DNA of 52,500 nt, taken from the NCBI GenBank assembly GCA_905221605.1, contig CAJNDS010002423.1, forward strand, positions 157,501 to 210,000. The letters run 5' to 3'. Below the pieces are notes generated by a model that saw only the letters and a list, made by a program, of their open reading frames with translations, ran no database searches and had not been told where the DNA came from. Origin of the DNA: Symbiodinium natans. Its lineage: Eukaryota > Sar > Dinophyceae > Suessiales > Symbiodiniaceae. The position numbers were made by a program, and so were the translations under genes. Positions within the stretch are counted from its first letter, which is position 1, and every line of letters starts with the position of its first letter. This document shows, in pieces, positions 29,600-40,500 of the stretch.

Positions 29600-29750
29600 C
29601 TGTATATACGCTTATACTATGACATATTTTTGCAATATATACATATACAATGTAATACAAGATAATATAATATATTAGAATATAATATAGTACAATATAG
29701 TATAACATAGTATAGTATAGAATAATATAACATAATATAATTGAATATAG
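29600..29750. repeat. AT-rich TATAA-type microsatellite
   Basis: Imperfect TATAA/TATAG units. Markedly AT-rich against the GC-rich background. Confidence 0.85.
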
Positions 29751-29850
29751 TCAGGCTCCATGTCCCCAGCAAGCCCGGGCTCGTCATCCCGAAGACCCTG
29801 ATGCCCATGACGTTCCAAGCAGGGAGAAGATCAGCACTCCCATTCCCTTC
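29751..29850 (+). CDS. Candidate exon
   Basis: After gaatatag, RLHVPSKPGLVIPKTLMP, then MTFQAGRR. Open until the TTTAGGG repeat at 29863. Donor not clear. Confidence 0.35.
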
Positions 29851-30062
29851 GCCCTCAGCCTTTAGGGTTTAGCGTTTAGGGTTTAGGGTTTAGGGTTTAG
29901 CCCTTCGCCCTTGACCCTTCGCCCTCAGCCCTAGTTTTGACCCTTGGCCCTCAGCCCTTCGCCCTTAAACCTGAGCCTTGAGCCCTGATTATGGGATGTT
30001 ACAGGATTTGCCTCGCAATCCCCCCAACCCCAGGCACCTCGGCGCCAAGACCCAATGTGGCC

Positions 30063-31745
30063 ATGGCGCGATGGCTGCTTTGGGCTTCCTTGGCCTCCCG
30101 CGTGCGTGGGGACGGCCCGCTCTTTTCGACAAGCCCTCCGACCGCGGCCACGACCCGAGACCCTTCGCTGCCTGCGGCGCCTGCGGCGCCCGGGCAGGCC
30201 CGCATCGCCGCAGGGTGCTACAGCTCCTATGCTATCAAAGATGACGGTTACCTGTGGTCTTGGGGGAAAAACGACCGTGGCCAGCTCGGAACAGGAGACC
30301 TGAACGACCGGGCCGTACCAACTCGGCACGATCTGCGGGCAGTGGATGTTGCAGCAGGCTACTACCACGCCATGGCCATCGATGAGAGTGGGGGTCTCTG
30401 GACCTGGGGCTACAACTTCAATGGGCAGCTGGGAACCGGCGACGGTCTGGACCACGCAAGCCCGCAGCAGATCTTCGCTGCGAATGCCACAGCGGTGGCC
30501 GCAGGGGAAGCGCAGAGCTTGGCGGTCGTGAATCTAGGTGTTGTTTGTTTGTATTCTTGCTCTCGTGGTTTCTGGGCTCTGCTAGTATATTACGGTCCCT
30601 TGAAAAGGTACAGACTTCTTTCTCAAACTTCTTTCAGCACTGAAAGCTTCTAGGAATGGCAACCTCTACAGCTGGGGCCACAACTCGAATGGGCAGACAG
30701 GCCGGCAGGGAGACCACAGTATCCCTGCGCCAGTGGAAGGAATGACCTCAATCGTGGAGGTCGCTGCTGGATTCTACCACAGTTTCTTAAACACACTTTG
30801 CACTTTTTGGGGATGCTATAATCCCCTACAGCACTGAAAGTGTACGCTTTTTTGGGGGCTTATGAGCTCAGCAACTAAGGTTTGGCACTGAGGAGCGACC
30901 TCAGCCTCTGGGCTTGGGGCCACAACGGTCACGGTCAGCTTGGGCGGGGCGACACATCCGACAGCCACACGCCAGTGCCAGTGCTGATCTTCTCGTCGGT
31001 CATCGCCGTGGCAGCAGGCGACTTCTGTAGCTTCGCACTTCGCGCAGACGGCACACTGTGGGCCTGGGGTGCAAACGAGGAGGGGCAGCTAAACACTGGA
31101 GACAGGGAAGACCGGTCCATTCCAACCCGCATCCTGAACGGAGTCATCGCGATCGCTGCAGGGTCTAAGTCTGCCTTCGCAGTGCTTCAGAGCGGAGCTT
31201 TGGTCGCATGGGGTGACAACACCAGTGGCCTTTTCGGCCCGGGCATTGCCCTTGCACTGGCCGATCAGGTGAAAACGTGTCCTTCCACTTTCCCTGCTTG
31301 CTATCATGACGGCGACTGCGTCGTAGAAGCATGCCGCCAAGGGTGTTCCTGGGAACGCGCCCCCGGGATGTCGCCAGAAGGGTCAAGATACAACTACATT
31401 GACGGCACAGACAACTCGGGAGCGACTTGTGTGTTGGACTACCCAGACACGCAGGGGCTACCGGTGGCCCTGGTTGCCAGTGGCTGCGCGCACAGCCTCT
31501 TCGTTTACAGCGATGGCGCCTTGCAGACTGCTGGCCACAATGCGCACTTTGCACTTGGGACGGCTGATCCTTTTCATTCTGGGTTGGTTAGCGTGTTTCC
31601 AACTGGATCGATCGTCACTTCCACTCGCAGTTTCACGTCCTCACCTGGCCAGGCTGTAAGCTTTGCTGGGCCGAAGTGGCCTCAGTGGACTTGGTACCAT
31701 CTTGGCCCCTTGTGCTGCGTCCTCTCTGCAGCTGCGCATCCCTGA
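30063..31745 (+). CDS. RCC1-type beta-propeller protein
   Basis: Seven RCC1 blades can be read, each with AAG...SWGxNxxGQLGxGD-like signatures (for example YLWSWGKNDRGQLGTGD and LWAWGANEEGQLNTGD). Exons: 30063-30537, 30638-30781 and 30880 onwards. Introns 30538-30637 (100 bp) and 30782-30879 (98 bp) are GT-AG and phase 1, so exon 2 (144 bp) is a symmetric one-blade exon. The last two blades are diverged and carry an insertion with six Cys (CPSTFPACYHDGDC and onwards). RCC1 proteins act as Ran exchange factors or as protein/chromatin-binding scaffolds; without the Ran-contact residues being identifiable, the role stays open. The start at 30063 (MARWLLWASLASRVRG, possibly a signal or anchor) or 29991 is undecided. 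A GTAAGC donor at 31656 could end exon 3 before the TGA at 31743-31745. Confidence 0.85.
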
Positions 31746-31799
31746 CCGCAGACTGATAAACAGTCCCCTTTGTGAGGCCAGCCTTCAATGTTTGGAGCC

Positions 31800-32100
31800 A
31801 GTGAGCCCCAACCCCTAACACACCCCAAGCCCTCAAACCCCGAACGCCCTAACACGCCAAACTCTAAAGTCATAGGCCCCAAGCCCTGAACACTGTAGCC
31901 CTCCAAACCAAAAGGTTTCAGCCCCAAACCCCGAAACACCCCAACACCCCACACCCCAAACCCCAACACCCCAAACCCCAAACCCCAAACCCCAAACACT
32001 AAACCCCTAAACCCTAAACCCTAAACCCTAAACCCTAAACCCCAAACCCCAAACCCCAAACCCCAAACCCTAAACCCTAACCCTAAACCCTAAACCCCAA
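31800..32100 (-). repeat. CCCCAAA/CCCTAAA array after the RCC1 gene
   Basis: Diverged units first, then clean blocks of CCCTAAA and CCCCAAA from about 31975. Confidence 0.85.
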
Positions 32101-32105
32101 ATCAG

Positions 32106-32193
32106 GTCAGCCTCCCTTGGCTCACAGAGCCTGGAGGGCTCGCTGTACATGACCGAGGCCCTGGTGTTTGCGGGAGCTAGGTTATACATTTGA
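32106..32193 (+). CDS. Candidate exon (SLEGS motif, copy 2)
   Basis: Acceptor aaatcag, LGSQSLEGSLYMTEALVF, then AGARLYI and TGA. Shares SLEGS-x-x-MTE with 10764-10857. CCCCAAA/CCCTAAA on the left, TTTAGGG on the right. Confidence 0.5.
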
Positions 32194-32214
32194 AGAAGGG
32201 GTGTAGGTTAGGGT

Positions 32215-32325
32215 TTAAGGTTTAGGGTTTAGGGTTTAGGGTTTAGGGTTTAGGGTTTAGGGTTTAGGGTTTAGGGCTTAGGGCTTAGGGTTTAGGGTTT
32301 AGGGTTCAGGGTTTAGGGTTAGGGT
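32215..32325 (+). repeat. TTTAGGG array
   Basis: About 15 units with a few TTAGGGC variants. Confidence 0.9.
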
Positions 32326-32409
32326 TTACCGGTGAGCCCTATAAACCGTCAAGCCCAATTTCAGCCTAAGCTCTCAACTGGGTGGAGGGATTTAATTTCA
32401 GGGGCGCAA

Positions 32410-32472
32410 TATAGGGGTCGGAATAGATACTAATAGTATTCCCTTGGTGTCCCTATATACTTAATACTACAA
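32410..32472 (+). repeat. Dispersed repeat family B, copy 1
   Basis: tataggggtcggaata, then a tactaatagtattccctt centre, colinear without gaps to 36945 and 50661. Confidence 0.7.
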
Positions 32473-32528
32473 GAACCCCTAAACCCTAAACCCTCAACCC
32501 AAAACCCCCTCCAAACCCTTTTCCATCT

Positions 32529-32620
32529 AGGGTTGTGTCTCGGGCTCTGGCGGGGTGGATTTCACTTTGCATGAGGCCTTGGGCAGAGTCGGGGTCTTCA
32601 AGGGTTGCAGACTTGCGTTG
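32529..32620 (+). CDS. Candidate exon
   Basis: Acceptor ccatctag; CVSGSGGVDFTLHEALGR, then VGVFKG. A second frame is also open, so low certainty. Confidence 0.3.
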
Positions 32621-32624
32621 TTGG

Positions 32625-32716
32625 GTTTAGGGTTTAGGGGTTTAGGGTTTAGGGTTTAGGGTTTAGGGTTTAGGGTTTAGGGTTTAGGGTTTAGGGTTTA
32701 GGGTTTAGGGTTTCGG
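32625..32716 (+). repeat. TTTAGGG array
   Basis: About 13 units. Confidence 0.95.
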
Positions 32717-32812
32717 GGTCCGTTGTTTTAAGTCCTGAGCATGGCCGGTCTGTCAAGGGTTTTGGGGGGCTGGGGGCTTCGGGTTAGGGTTCGTTTGGGG
32801 TTTAGGGTTCAG

Positions 32813-32930
32813 GGGGTAGGGTTTAGGGTTTAGGGTTTAGGGTTTAGGGTTTAGGGTTTAGGGTTTAGGGTTTAGGGTTTAGGGTTTAGGGTTTAGGGTT
32901 GAGGGTTTAGGGTTTAGGGTTCAGGGTCTA
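32813..32930 (+). repeat. TTTAGGG array
   Basis: About 16 units. Confidence 0.95.
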
Positions 32931-32932
32931 CA

Positions 32933-33050
32933 CCTCGAGCTCCTGTCCCCGTGCTCGTGGCACCGCCAGGTTACAGTTTTGCGGCGTCCTCACAAGTAGC
33001 GGAGGGCTCAAAGGTTCTTCGTTTCAACCCGGCGCCAAATTTCCATGGGT
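32933..33050 (+). CDS. Candidate exon
   Basis: VLVAPPGYSFAASSQVAE, then GSKVLRFNPAPNF, directly after a TTTAGGG array. A donor aag/GTTCTTCG may end it earlier. Confidence 0.4.
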
Positions 33051-33127
33051 CTTTAGGGTTGAACCATCCTAAACTGCCTTATAACCCCGAAACCCTAAAC
33101 CCCAAACCCTCCACCTTAAACGACCAG

Positions 33128-33216
33128 GACAAGTGGCAGGAGTACGAGGTGGGCAAGAATGCGATCTTCCAGTTGGAGAAGGAGTCCGAGCAGGCGGGTC
33201 TGTCGGAGACTGCAAG
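33128..33216 (+). CDS. Candidate exon
   Basis: Acceptor acgaccag; DKWQEYEVGKNAIFQLEK, then ESEQAGLSETA; donor ag/GTGAAAAG. Good borders and protein-like composition. Confidence 0.55.
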
Positions 33217-33675
33217 GTGAAAAGGACAGTTAGGGGGGGCAGTGCGCCTATGCTGGCCCATGTAAAGCTGCCAAACTTCCCTGGAGGGGGGGAGGAAGGG
33301 CCAGCCTAGCGGCGGACGGTGTGGTAAACAAAAACTTTAAAAGTTTCCCTTGGCCGATGGGGGGTGGACTGGCTTATTGTGCAGCTGGGAGTTCAGCGTT
33401 GGGGGTTTGTGGTTCATTGTCGTCGTGGGGGTTTAGGCTCTGGGTTGAGGAGGGTTTGTGGGTTTAGGGTTGAACATTCGGGTCTAGGGTTTAGGAAGGT
33501 TTCGATTTTCGGGGACTCTAGGGTTTAGGGGACTATAGGGTTTGGGGTTAAGTGCTTGGGGTCCAGGGCTTAGCAGGGTCTCGCGTTTTAAGGTCTGTAG
33601 GGTTCAGGGTTTGGGTCTGGGAGGGTTTTGAGGGTTGAGGGTTTAGTGTCTAGCGCTGGATCCTCCCGTTTGCAG

Positions 33676-33815
33676 AGGGGGTGGATGCCTCCGACTTGTT
33701 CCAGTTGGGACTTTTATGGTGCCACTTTAGCATCCGGCTTGCTGAGTTACGAAGAATTCGAAGCTGCTATCGAAGACATGCCACTGGAGAGGGCTTTGGC
33801 CTTAGACGCAGAATA
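33676..33815 (+). CDS. Candidate exon or frame-shifted EF-hand-like remnant
   Basis: Acceptor cgtttgcag. Frame 1 contains LASGLLSYEEFEAAIEDM. Frame 2 opens with GVDASDLFQLG, which resembles the sequence before an EF-hand loop in channel-type proteins. The two halves fit one domain only if the frame changes in the middle, so it may be a pseudo-exon. Confidence 0.35.
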
Positions 33816-33894
33816 CCCTAAACCCTAAACCCTAAACCCTAAACCTTAAACCCTAAACCCTAAAGCCTAACCCCCCCAAGCCCAAAACCGCAAG

Positions 33895-33987
33895 CCGATG
33901 GATCTCCTCCCTCCTCGGTCCTCCAGCGGATGGAGGCCACCCGCCTTCTCTGATCGAAATCGCCAGGAAGCGATGGAGCCCTTGGTG
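33895..33987 (+). CDS. Candidate exon, 93 bp in phase 0
   Basis: Acceptor accgcaag; 31 codons including PMDLLPPRSSSGWRPPAF and NRQEAMEPLV; donor GTGTTTTTAGGG. CCCTAAA on the left, TTTAGGG on the right. Confidence 0.5.
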
Positions 33988-34119
33988 GTGTTTTTAGGGT
34001 TTAGGGTTTAGGGTTTAGGGTTTAGGGTTTAGGGTGTAGGGTTTAGGGTTTAGGGTGACCAAGGCGCAGGCGTGCAGTCGCAGCGAGATTCGGGGAGGTT
34101 ACAAATCTCGAGTCGGTTT

Positions 34120-34140
34120 GGGGGGGGGGGGGGGGGGGGG
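34120..34140 (+). repeat. Poly-G run
   Basis: About 21 consecutive G. Confidence 0.9.
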
Positions 34141-34425
34141 CTTACCGGCCAATGTCCTAAAACCCTCTAGCCTTTGAAGATCGAAACCGTCCGAAACCCC
34201 AGACCCGAATTGTGAACCACAAGCCCCGACACCCTCCGAACCCTGAACCCTGAACCCTAAACCCTAAACCCTACACGCTAAACCCTAAACCATAAACCTT
34301 AAACCCTAAACCCTGAACCCTGAACCCTAAGCCCTAAGCCCTAAACCCTAAACCCTATAAACCCTAAACCCGAACCCTAAGCCCTAAACCCCAAACCCTA
34401 AACCATAAACCCTACTAAGCCCGAA

Positions 34426-34516
34426 GCGCGAGGTGGTCTACGACTCGATCCTGGCGCGAGGCGCCAAGCGCGCGGCCATCCCGTTCGACCCAGCTGTTCC
34501 GGAGTCGGATGCCTAG
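34426..34516 (+). CDS. Candidate terminal exon
   Basis: REVVYDSILARGAKRAAI, then PFDPAVPESDA and TAG. Strong codon composition. CCCTAAA on the left, TTTGGGG/TTTAGGG on the right. Confidence 0.5.
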
Positions 34517-34731
34517 GAGGGCTCAGGGTTTGGGGTTTAGGATTTAGGGCTTAGAGTTAGGGTTTAGGGTTTAGGGTTTAGGGTTTAGGCTTTAGGGTTT
34601 AGGGTTTAGGGTTTCGGGCCTGAACGCGGAAGTCCTAGGGCCCTGAAGGAGTTGAGACCTGAACATGCGTAGCCCTGAGCCCTGCACCCGAAGTAGGAAG
34701 AGACACGTCAGCCACAGCTTGGCCCCTAAGC

Positions 34732-34942
34732 CCTAAACCCTAAACCCTAAACCCTAAACCCTAAACCCTAAACCCTAAACCCTAAACCCTAAACCCTAAA
34801 CCCTAAATCCTAAACCCTAAGCCCTAAACCCTAAACCCTAGACCCTAGACCCTAGACCCTAGACCCTAAACCTAAAACCCCTAGACCCTAGACCCTAGAC
34901 CCTAAACCTAAAACCCTAAACCCTAAACCCTAAACCCTAATA
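34732..34942 (-). repeat. CCCTAAA array with a CCCTAGA block
   Basis: More than 25 units. The CCCTAGA variant is locally repeated in two groups. Confidence 0.95.
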
Positions 34943-35262
34943 TGATGTTATGATGCTATATTGCTAGATCTTTGCAGGGTCTCAGAGGTTAAGGAAGGTG
35001 CGGCAGGGCCTGCAAGGCTTCAGACTTTTGGAAAGATAGAGCTGTGGTTTAGGGTTTTAGGGTTTGAGGGTTTGTTGGTTTGAGGGTTTAGGGTTTAGGG
35101 TTTAGGGTTTAGGGTTTAGGGGATTCGGTTCTGGGGCCGTCCCGCAAGAAGACAAAGCTGTCGGGAGGCTTTTTTTTGGGTTCGGACTTTGGGATGTCAG
35201 CAATCATCTTCTTAGTCCCCTAAGACCCGGAACCCTAAACCCCACGCCCTAAACCCTACTAA

Positions 35263-35370
35263 ACCCTCAACCCTCAACCCTCAACCCTCAACCCTAAACC
35301 CTCAACCCTCAACCCTCAACCCTAAACCCTAAACCCTAAACCCTCAACCCTAAACCCTCAACCCTAAACC
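35263..35370 (-). repeat. CCCTCAA/CCCTAAA array
   Basis: About 14 units of two variants. Confidence 0.9.
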
Positions 35371-35379
35371 GATCCCGAG

Positions 35380-35465
35380 CTTCTTTGAGGTCGCGTGCCC
35401 TGGCTCGCATCGCCTGCATGTGCAACGCGGACTGCCGGGATGTCGAACACATTGGGTGCGAGTGG
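35380..35465 (+). CDS. Candidate exon, two open frames
   Basis: Ends at gagtgg/GTTTAGGG. Frames RALARIACMCNADCRDVE and FFEVACPGSHRLHVQRG are both open. CCCTCAA on the left, TTTAGGG on the right. Confidence 0.4.
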
Positions 35466-35646
35466 GTTTAGGGTTTAGGGGTTTAGGCTTTAGGGTTTGT
35501 CATGGTGAAAGGCTAGGATTTCTAGGGCTTAGGGTATCAGAATTCGGGTCTGCGGAGCTTGGGATCTCAGTCTTTGGGCATTTTGGTCTATTCAGTGGGG
35601 CCACGTGTTGGGGCTTCATGTCAGCTAACATTCTGAAACCTGAAGT

Positions 35647-35729
35647 CGGCAACCCTGGAGCAGAAGCAATTCCTGCAAGAGCAAACGCGAGCCGCAGGGA
35701 AAAGACCGGCTTGGTGTGAGGGCTACAAG
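35647..35729 (+). CDS. Candidate exon
   Basis: Acceptor aacctgaag; SATLEQKQFLQEQTRAAG, then KRPAWCEGYK. Helix-like with charged residues. Confidence 0.4.
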
Positions 35730-35756
35730 TTTCAGGGTTTCTGCATCCCTAACCCG

Positions 35757-35880
35757 TAACCCGTAACCCCTAACCCCTAACCCCTAACCCCAAACCCCAA
35801 ACCCCAAACCCCAAACCCCAGACCCCAGACCCCAGACCCCAAACCCCAGACCCCAAACCCCAAAACCTAAACCCTAAACC
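35757..35880 (-). repeat. CCCTAAC, CCCCAAA and CCCCAGA variant array
   Basis: Short homogeneous blocks of at least four unit variants. Confidence 0.85.
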
Positions 35881-35924
35881 CCCACCCCACCCTCGTTTGC
35901 TGAAAGATCTGCCGTCCCCATCAG

Positions 35925-35984
35925 GACGCCGAGCAAGGGCAGATGCTGATGAAGGCGTTCGAAGCGATGGAGGAGCTGCCCAGG
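35925..35984 (+). CDS. Candidate exon, 60 bp, donor inside the repeat
   Basis: Acceptor gtccccatcag; exactly 20 codons (DAEQGQMLMKAFEAMEELP plus Arg); donor GTTTAGGG is the first repeat unit. C-rich repeat on the left. Confidence 0.55.
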
Positions 35985-36352
35985 GTTTAGGGTTTAGGGT
36001 TTAGGGTGCTTGGATTTGGGTTTGGGCTTCGGGGTGAGATTCATATTAAGGCTACGCTGAAGGTTTTGCGGTGCCGAAACCTGAAAACCCCCATAAGCCC
36101 CACACACCCCGTCAGATGCATAAGCAATCTGTACAGATAAGCAGGTGAAGGAAAGATTTATTCAAATACGAATACATGCACACGCCCTATTAACCCTAAG
36201 CTACGATTCGCTTAAGAACCCCCCCGCCCCCCTAAGCAGATAAGATAATGAACCCTAGATGACCCTTTTTAAGGAAGGAAAATCAATTTTTGGATGGGTT
36301 CTAAAGCAAATAGTACAAGCCCTCTTTTTTCTACCAAGAGGGACCCCCAAAG

Positions 36353-36452
36353 CGAGGACGAGAACAAGTACGCGCTCTCCCGGTTCCTCGCAGCGGATGG
36401 CATCAATCTCGGAGTATGCTCCTGCCTTCGAGGGATTAAGGGGCTGCCCTAA
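36353..36452 (+). CDS. Candidate terminal exon, stop in CCCTAA
   Basis: After ccccaaag, EDENKYALSRFLAADGIN, then LGVCSCLRGIKGLP and TAA formed by the start of the next CCCTAAA array. Confidence 0.4.
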
Positions 36453-36552
36453 ACCCTACACCCTAAACCCTAAACCCTAAACCCTAAACCCTAAACCCGA
36501 AACCCTAAACCCTAAACCCTAAACCCTAAACCCTAAACCCTAAACCCTAAGA
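36453..36552 (-). repeat. CCCTAAA array
   Basis: About 14 units. Confidence 0.9.
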
Positions 36553-36599
36553 GGGTTTTTGGGGTTTGGGGGTTTATCGTGGGACGCTTACCTGGGACC

Positions 36600-36715
36600 C
36601 CCTCAGGTTGTACCCTGGTGTTTGGGGACCCTGCTTAAGGATTCCTGAGGCACTACAAGGGCCCTTTGTAGGAGTACATGAAGGGACACCTTTCGGGGTA
36701 CAACCTTAGGGGTGC
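36600..36715. repeat. Possible fold-back element
   Basis: caggttgtaccctgg near 36603 is mirrored by cggggtacaacctta near 36695, giving arms of about 10 bp around a 75-bp centre. No other copy was noticed. Confidence 0.3.
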
Positions 36716-36777
36716 GAGTCTTCAGCCCTTGCGTTTATGCGTTTTGGGGTTACGGGCGCCTCAAGGGTTTGGAGTAT

Positions 36778-36870
36778 CCCTAAACCCTAAACCCTAAACC
36801 CTAAACCCTAAACCCTAAACCCTAAACCCTAAACCCTAAACCCTAAACCCTAAACCCCAAACCCCAAACC
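36778..36870 (-). repeat. CCCTAAA array
   Basis: About 12 units ending in CCCCAAA. Confidence 0.9.
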
Positions 36871-36944
36871 CACTACTGGAGGCTTTAGGGTTTGGAGTAT
36901 CCGGGGTTTGGGAGGTGGTTCCAAGGCAGCCCCTCCCCCACTAG

Positions 36945-37055
36945 TATAGGGGCCGGAAGAACTACTAGCAGTATTCCCTTCCGGTCCCTTGGCAATTAGA
37001 CTATAATCACCCCCAAAACCCTATTCTAATTCTTGAGGCCCCTGTATGACTGGAG
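36945..37055 (+). repeat. Dispersed repeat family B, copy 2
   Basis: tataggggccggaaga, ctactagcagtattccctt, then a tail (cccaaaaccctattctaatt, ttgaggcccc) that also matches copy 3. Confidence 0.75.
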
Positions 37056-37116
37056 GCTTTGGGGTTGAGGGTTTCGGGCCCCCAGTACAAAAACATCCTC
37101 ATCTGGACCCCAATTG

Positions 37117-37240
37117 CCCTAAACCCTAAACCCTAAACCCTAAACCCTCAACCCTCAACCCTCAACCCTCAACCCTAAACCCTAAACCCTAAACCCTAAA
37201 CCCTAAACCCTAAACCCTAAACCCTAAACCCTAAACCCTA
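37117..37240 (-). repeat. CCCTAAA/CCCTCAA array, left half of the E2 target
   Basis: About 17 units ending with the CCCTA duplication at 37236-37240. Confidence 0.95.
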
Positions 37241-37519
37241 TGCGGAGCTGCAATTGGTATTGTAGAAAGGAGTTAGTGTTGGAAGTTGAAAGGGTTAATG
37301 AACCCGTAAACTATGTTTGGCTCAAGGATGGCCAGCCCGTCCAAAGAAAAAAGTCCGTGTTTGGGAGTGAGGGTTGGGTTAGTGCCCCTCTACTTGTGTA
37401 AGGGTGCCCCTTCCTTGTTGCTCTTATCCGTGTTCTTGGTTGTTTCTTGGTTCGATCTGGGAAATATAAGTTCAGGGCGATTAGGGGAGTTGATTTCCTT
37501 CCTTGGTTGTCCCCCCGTA
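37241..37519 (+). repeat. E2 5' LTR
   Basis: Starts TGCGGAG and ends CCCCCCGTA. The first 50 bp and last 12 bp resemble the E1 LTR; the middle is diverged. Contains a GGGTTAATGAACCC near-palindrome, with a related ggtcaatgaacc in E1. Confidence 0.95.
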
Positions 37520-37534
37520 GGTTATGAGCCCAAA
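37520..37534 (+). promoter_or_regulatory. E2 primer-binding site
   Basis: GGTTATGAGCCCAAA directly after the 5' LTR, identical to E1. The match extends about five more bases (ttagg), then a related CCTGCGGT. Confidence 0.75.
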
Positions 37535-37586
37535 TTAGGTTCCCTGCGGTTAAGTGTTCTTTCAAGGTTTTTGGGATCAAGAAGCA

Positions 37587-40500
37587 ATGCCTTCTCCGAA
37601 GCGATGGCTCCAACTTGCCTCGGATGGTGGACAAGATGGTGGAGCTGGAAATGGTGCAGCTGAGTCTCTGGGTGAAAGATCGGTGTTGGAAGAGGTGATT
37701 CCCGGCGCTGAAGAACATCTGGAAGAGGCCTTGGTTGCAGAAAGCCCCAATGTGGGTATGAATCCCAATAGGGATATGGTTAGCAATGCTGAAGCTGAAG
37801 GACGTGCTGTTTCTGTATCGCCAAAGCCTGGTGAGAAAAGGAACTGGGACGCGACTGGTGGTATAGATCGTGAAATGGAGGTGACTGTTTTACGAGTGTT
37901 GCACAAACACGGGTATCAGCCGTCGTCTTCGACTTCGGGTCGAATGGTAGACCAAGAGTCTCAGACCGATCTGATTGGAGAAGTGCTGCAAGCGGCCAGG
38001 AGGCCTCTGAACAAGATCAAAAGGGATCCATCTTCGAGTTCCCAAGGTGGTGGAAGCGGTCATGGACAGAAGGGTGCGGACAGCTTTGAAGCTGCACCTG
38101 CTGCTGGATACGCCATGGGGGAGGAGGAGATCCTACAGATGGAGGCTGAGAGGTTGCGACAGTTGTCCGAAGAAGAGGACGAGATGCGACAGGTCTCTGA
38201 AAGGGATGGTTTTCGGAAAGACGAGCATCTGATCAAAGCGTGCGATGGGACAACGTGGGAATGGCACCTCCATGAAGATGGGAGACAATATTATTACTGC
38301 CTGGATACGCAGGAAAGCAAGTGGACATTGCCGGTGGTAGGTGAAAAGATGAAGAGTGACGAGGTGGTTGGGTCTCCTTCGGGCAATGAGCTGGAAATGG
38401 AGGCGGCACTGGATTCTTCATCCTCTACTCCGAAGACTGAGTCTACGAGGGCATTCCAGGGTAGTGTAAATAGTTTAGGTGAAAAAGATTTTTCCTCTAC
38501 TATCAGGGATAGCGGTCCTAGGGCTGGTGGTGACGCCCCGACCTCGGGTTCTCCTGATGAGGAGGAGATTCCTGGAAACCGAACAGACATCGCTGGAGCT
38601 CAACATCTGGATCGGGAAGGAATGGGAGCACTTTCTGAGGGTGTGGCAGCGGTGGAATCGGTAGGTCCAGAAGAAAAGATTCCCAATGTGGAGATCGGAA
38701 CTGTGTCGGCTGCAGAAGATCGAGTGGTGGATGTGGTACCTGTCGTTCAGGAATGTGGTCCTGGAGATTTGGAAGACGGAGGGAAAAGGTCGTGTGTTGC
38801 GACTGAGGAGGTCTCTTCGTTTGGTGCCAAGGTTCCTGCCATTCAAAGGGAAAAAGAAGCTTCTGGAATAGCTGGAGACACAGAAGATCTGAAAAATGAG
38901 GCCTGGAGCGCCAATGATGCGCGGGTCGATGCGCCAGATATTACCTGGAGTGCGAAGGAAGCACGGGTTGAGGTGCATATGGCGTTACGTTCCACGGGCG
39001 ACTGCAACAATGGGGCGCAGGTCTCCGCAGCAGCTGATGATGGAGGTTCACAGGTGGACGCACTGGTGCAACCTGAAGTTAGCAGCGAGGAACGAAATGA
39101 CAAGGGCTACACCGGAGCCAATGAGGCAGCTGTGGTCAATGATGGTGGAAATTCTCCTTTGGAAGCCATGGAACCAAAGGATCCTGCGGTGGAAGAAAGC
39201 ATGCCTGCCGTGGATGATCGACTCAATTGCCCTGCAGTGGAGGAAGATTTGCCTGCTGCAGAAGGTGTGACAAAGGACTCCAATGATGGGTCCACTCCCA
39301 TGAAGGGAGAAGTGTTGCCGTCTGGAAGTTCGCCGGAAGTCGACACCGAGCGAATTACAGCAGATGAGGCAAAGCCTTTGGCGGAGAAAAAGAGAGGTCC
39401 TGAAGTCCAGGAGCACAAAAAAGATGAGCTTTTGGGACTCGTGGAGCAGGACGAGCAGTGTGACTCAAAGGTGAAAACAAGGGATGCGCCAGGAGCCGAT
39501 GATACAGAGGTGGTTTCTGAAGAGCAAGCAAAGAAAGTGCCCCGAGCGGGAGCCTTGGAATCACCTGGGACACATTGCTATCAAGAGGGAGATGAGATCG
39601 TGGGTCTAGTGCGCTGCATCAATGGGTATGGAGCTTTTTTGGACCATGGTGATTTGAATGTATTGATTCCTGCAGAAGGGAACAATACGTGCCATTTCAG
39701 ATTTGGTGATACTGTCAATGGAACAGTGAAACTAGTGGAAGATGATGGTACCATAATCTTGGACACCTTTCTGGTTTTGGAAGAGGACGTGGAGGACTCT
39801 TCCTCAACGCTGCGGAAGTGGAAACCCAGCGGCTGGAGTACGTGGTGGACGAATCCATGGTATGTTGGTCAGTGGTACCGAGATTCCAACGGTCAATGGG
39901 ACTGGAAACAGGAGGAAGAGCAATCCGATGAGGAGCTTGTGATACAAGAGTTATCCTCTGAAGAACGAGAAGAAAGACAACTTTATGGAGAAAAGATCTA
40001 CAAAGCTCTTCTGGAGAATGGAAACGAAGAGGAAGCCTATGTTGGCAAAATTACAGGGATGCTGTTGGGTCGCCCGATGGAAGATTTACAGGAGTGTGTT
40101 GCAGATCAGGCATTCCTCAATGCGGAAGCTCGGCGCGCGTATGGCATCTTGCAAAATGGTGGTTGGAAGCCTGATGGTACAGAAAGCACAGGCTTGGGGG
40201 AGTTAACCACTTTTTCCCGAAAACAGTACCATAACGCGCTTTTCGAACTGGCATGCAAAAAAAGGAGATTTTCTCGACCAGTTGTGGGTGAAGCGGTGGC
40301 AACGGTGCTGAATCAAGGGGAAGATGAGTTTTGGAACGCGCTTTGGTTGGACACCAAGCTATTTTTGCAGGAGCTTGATGGTGCAGTGCAATCCATGAGC
40401 AAAAGGGAGAACAAGCCAATGGAAGCCTACATGGACCCTGACCAGTACAAAAAGGCTTACATGACACCAAAGACTGTGTTGTCACCTGGTTACAGCAAGC

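Noticed and set aside
29600-29750. AT-rich tract as an origin or promoter
   Set aside because: It is a simple TATAA-type microsatellite; nothing else supports a functional site.
37313-37663. LTR-borne open frame beginning MFGSRMASPSKEKSP, also at 45865-46077
   Set aside because: Lies inside the LTR and ends just beyond it; the duplicate is the other LTR copy. No domain; more likely regulatory U3/R sequence.
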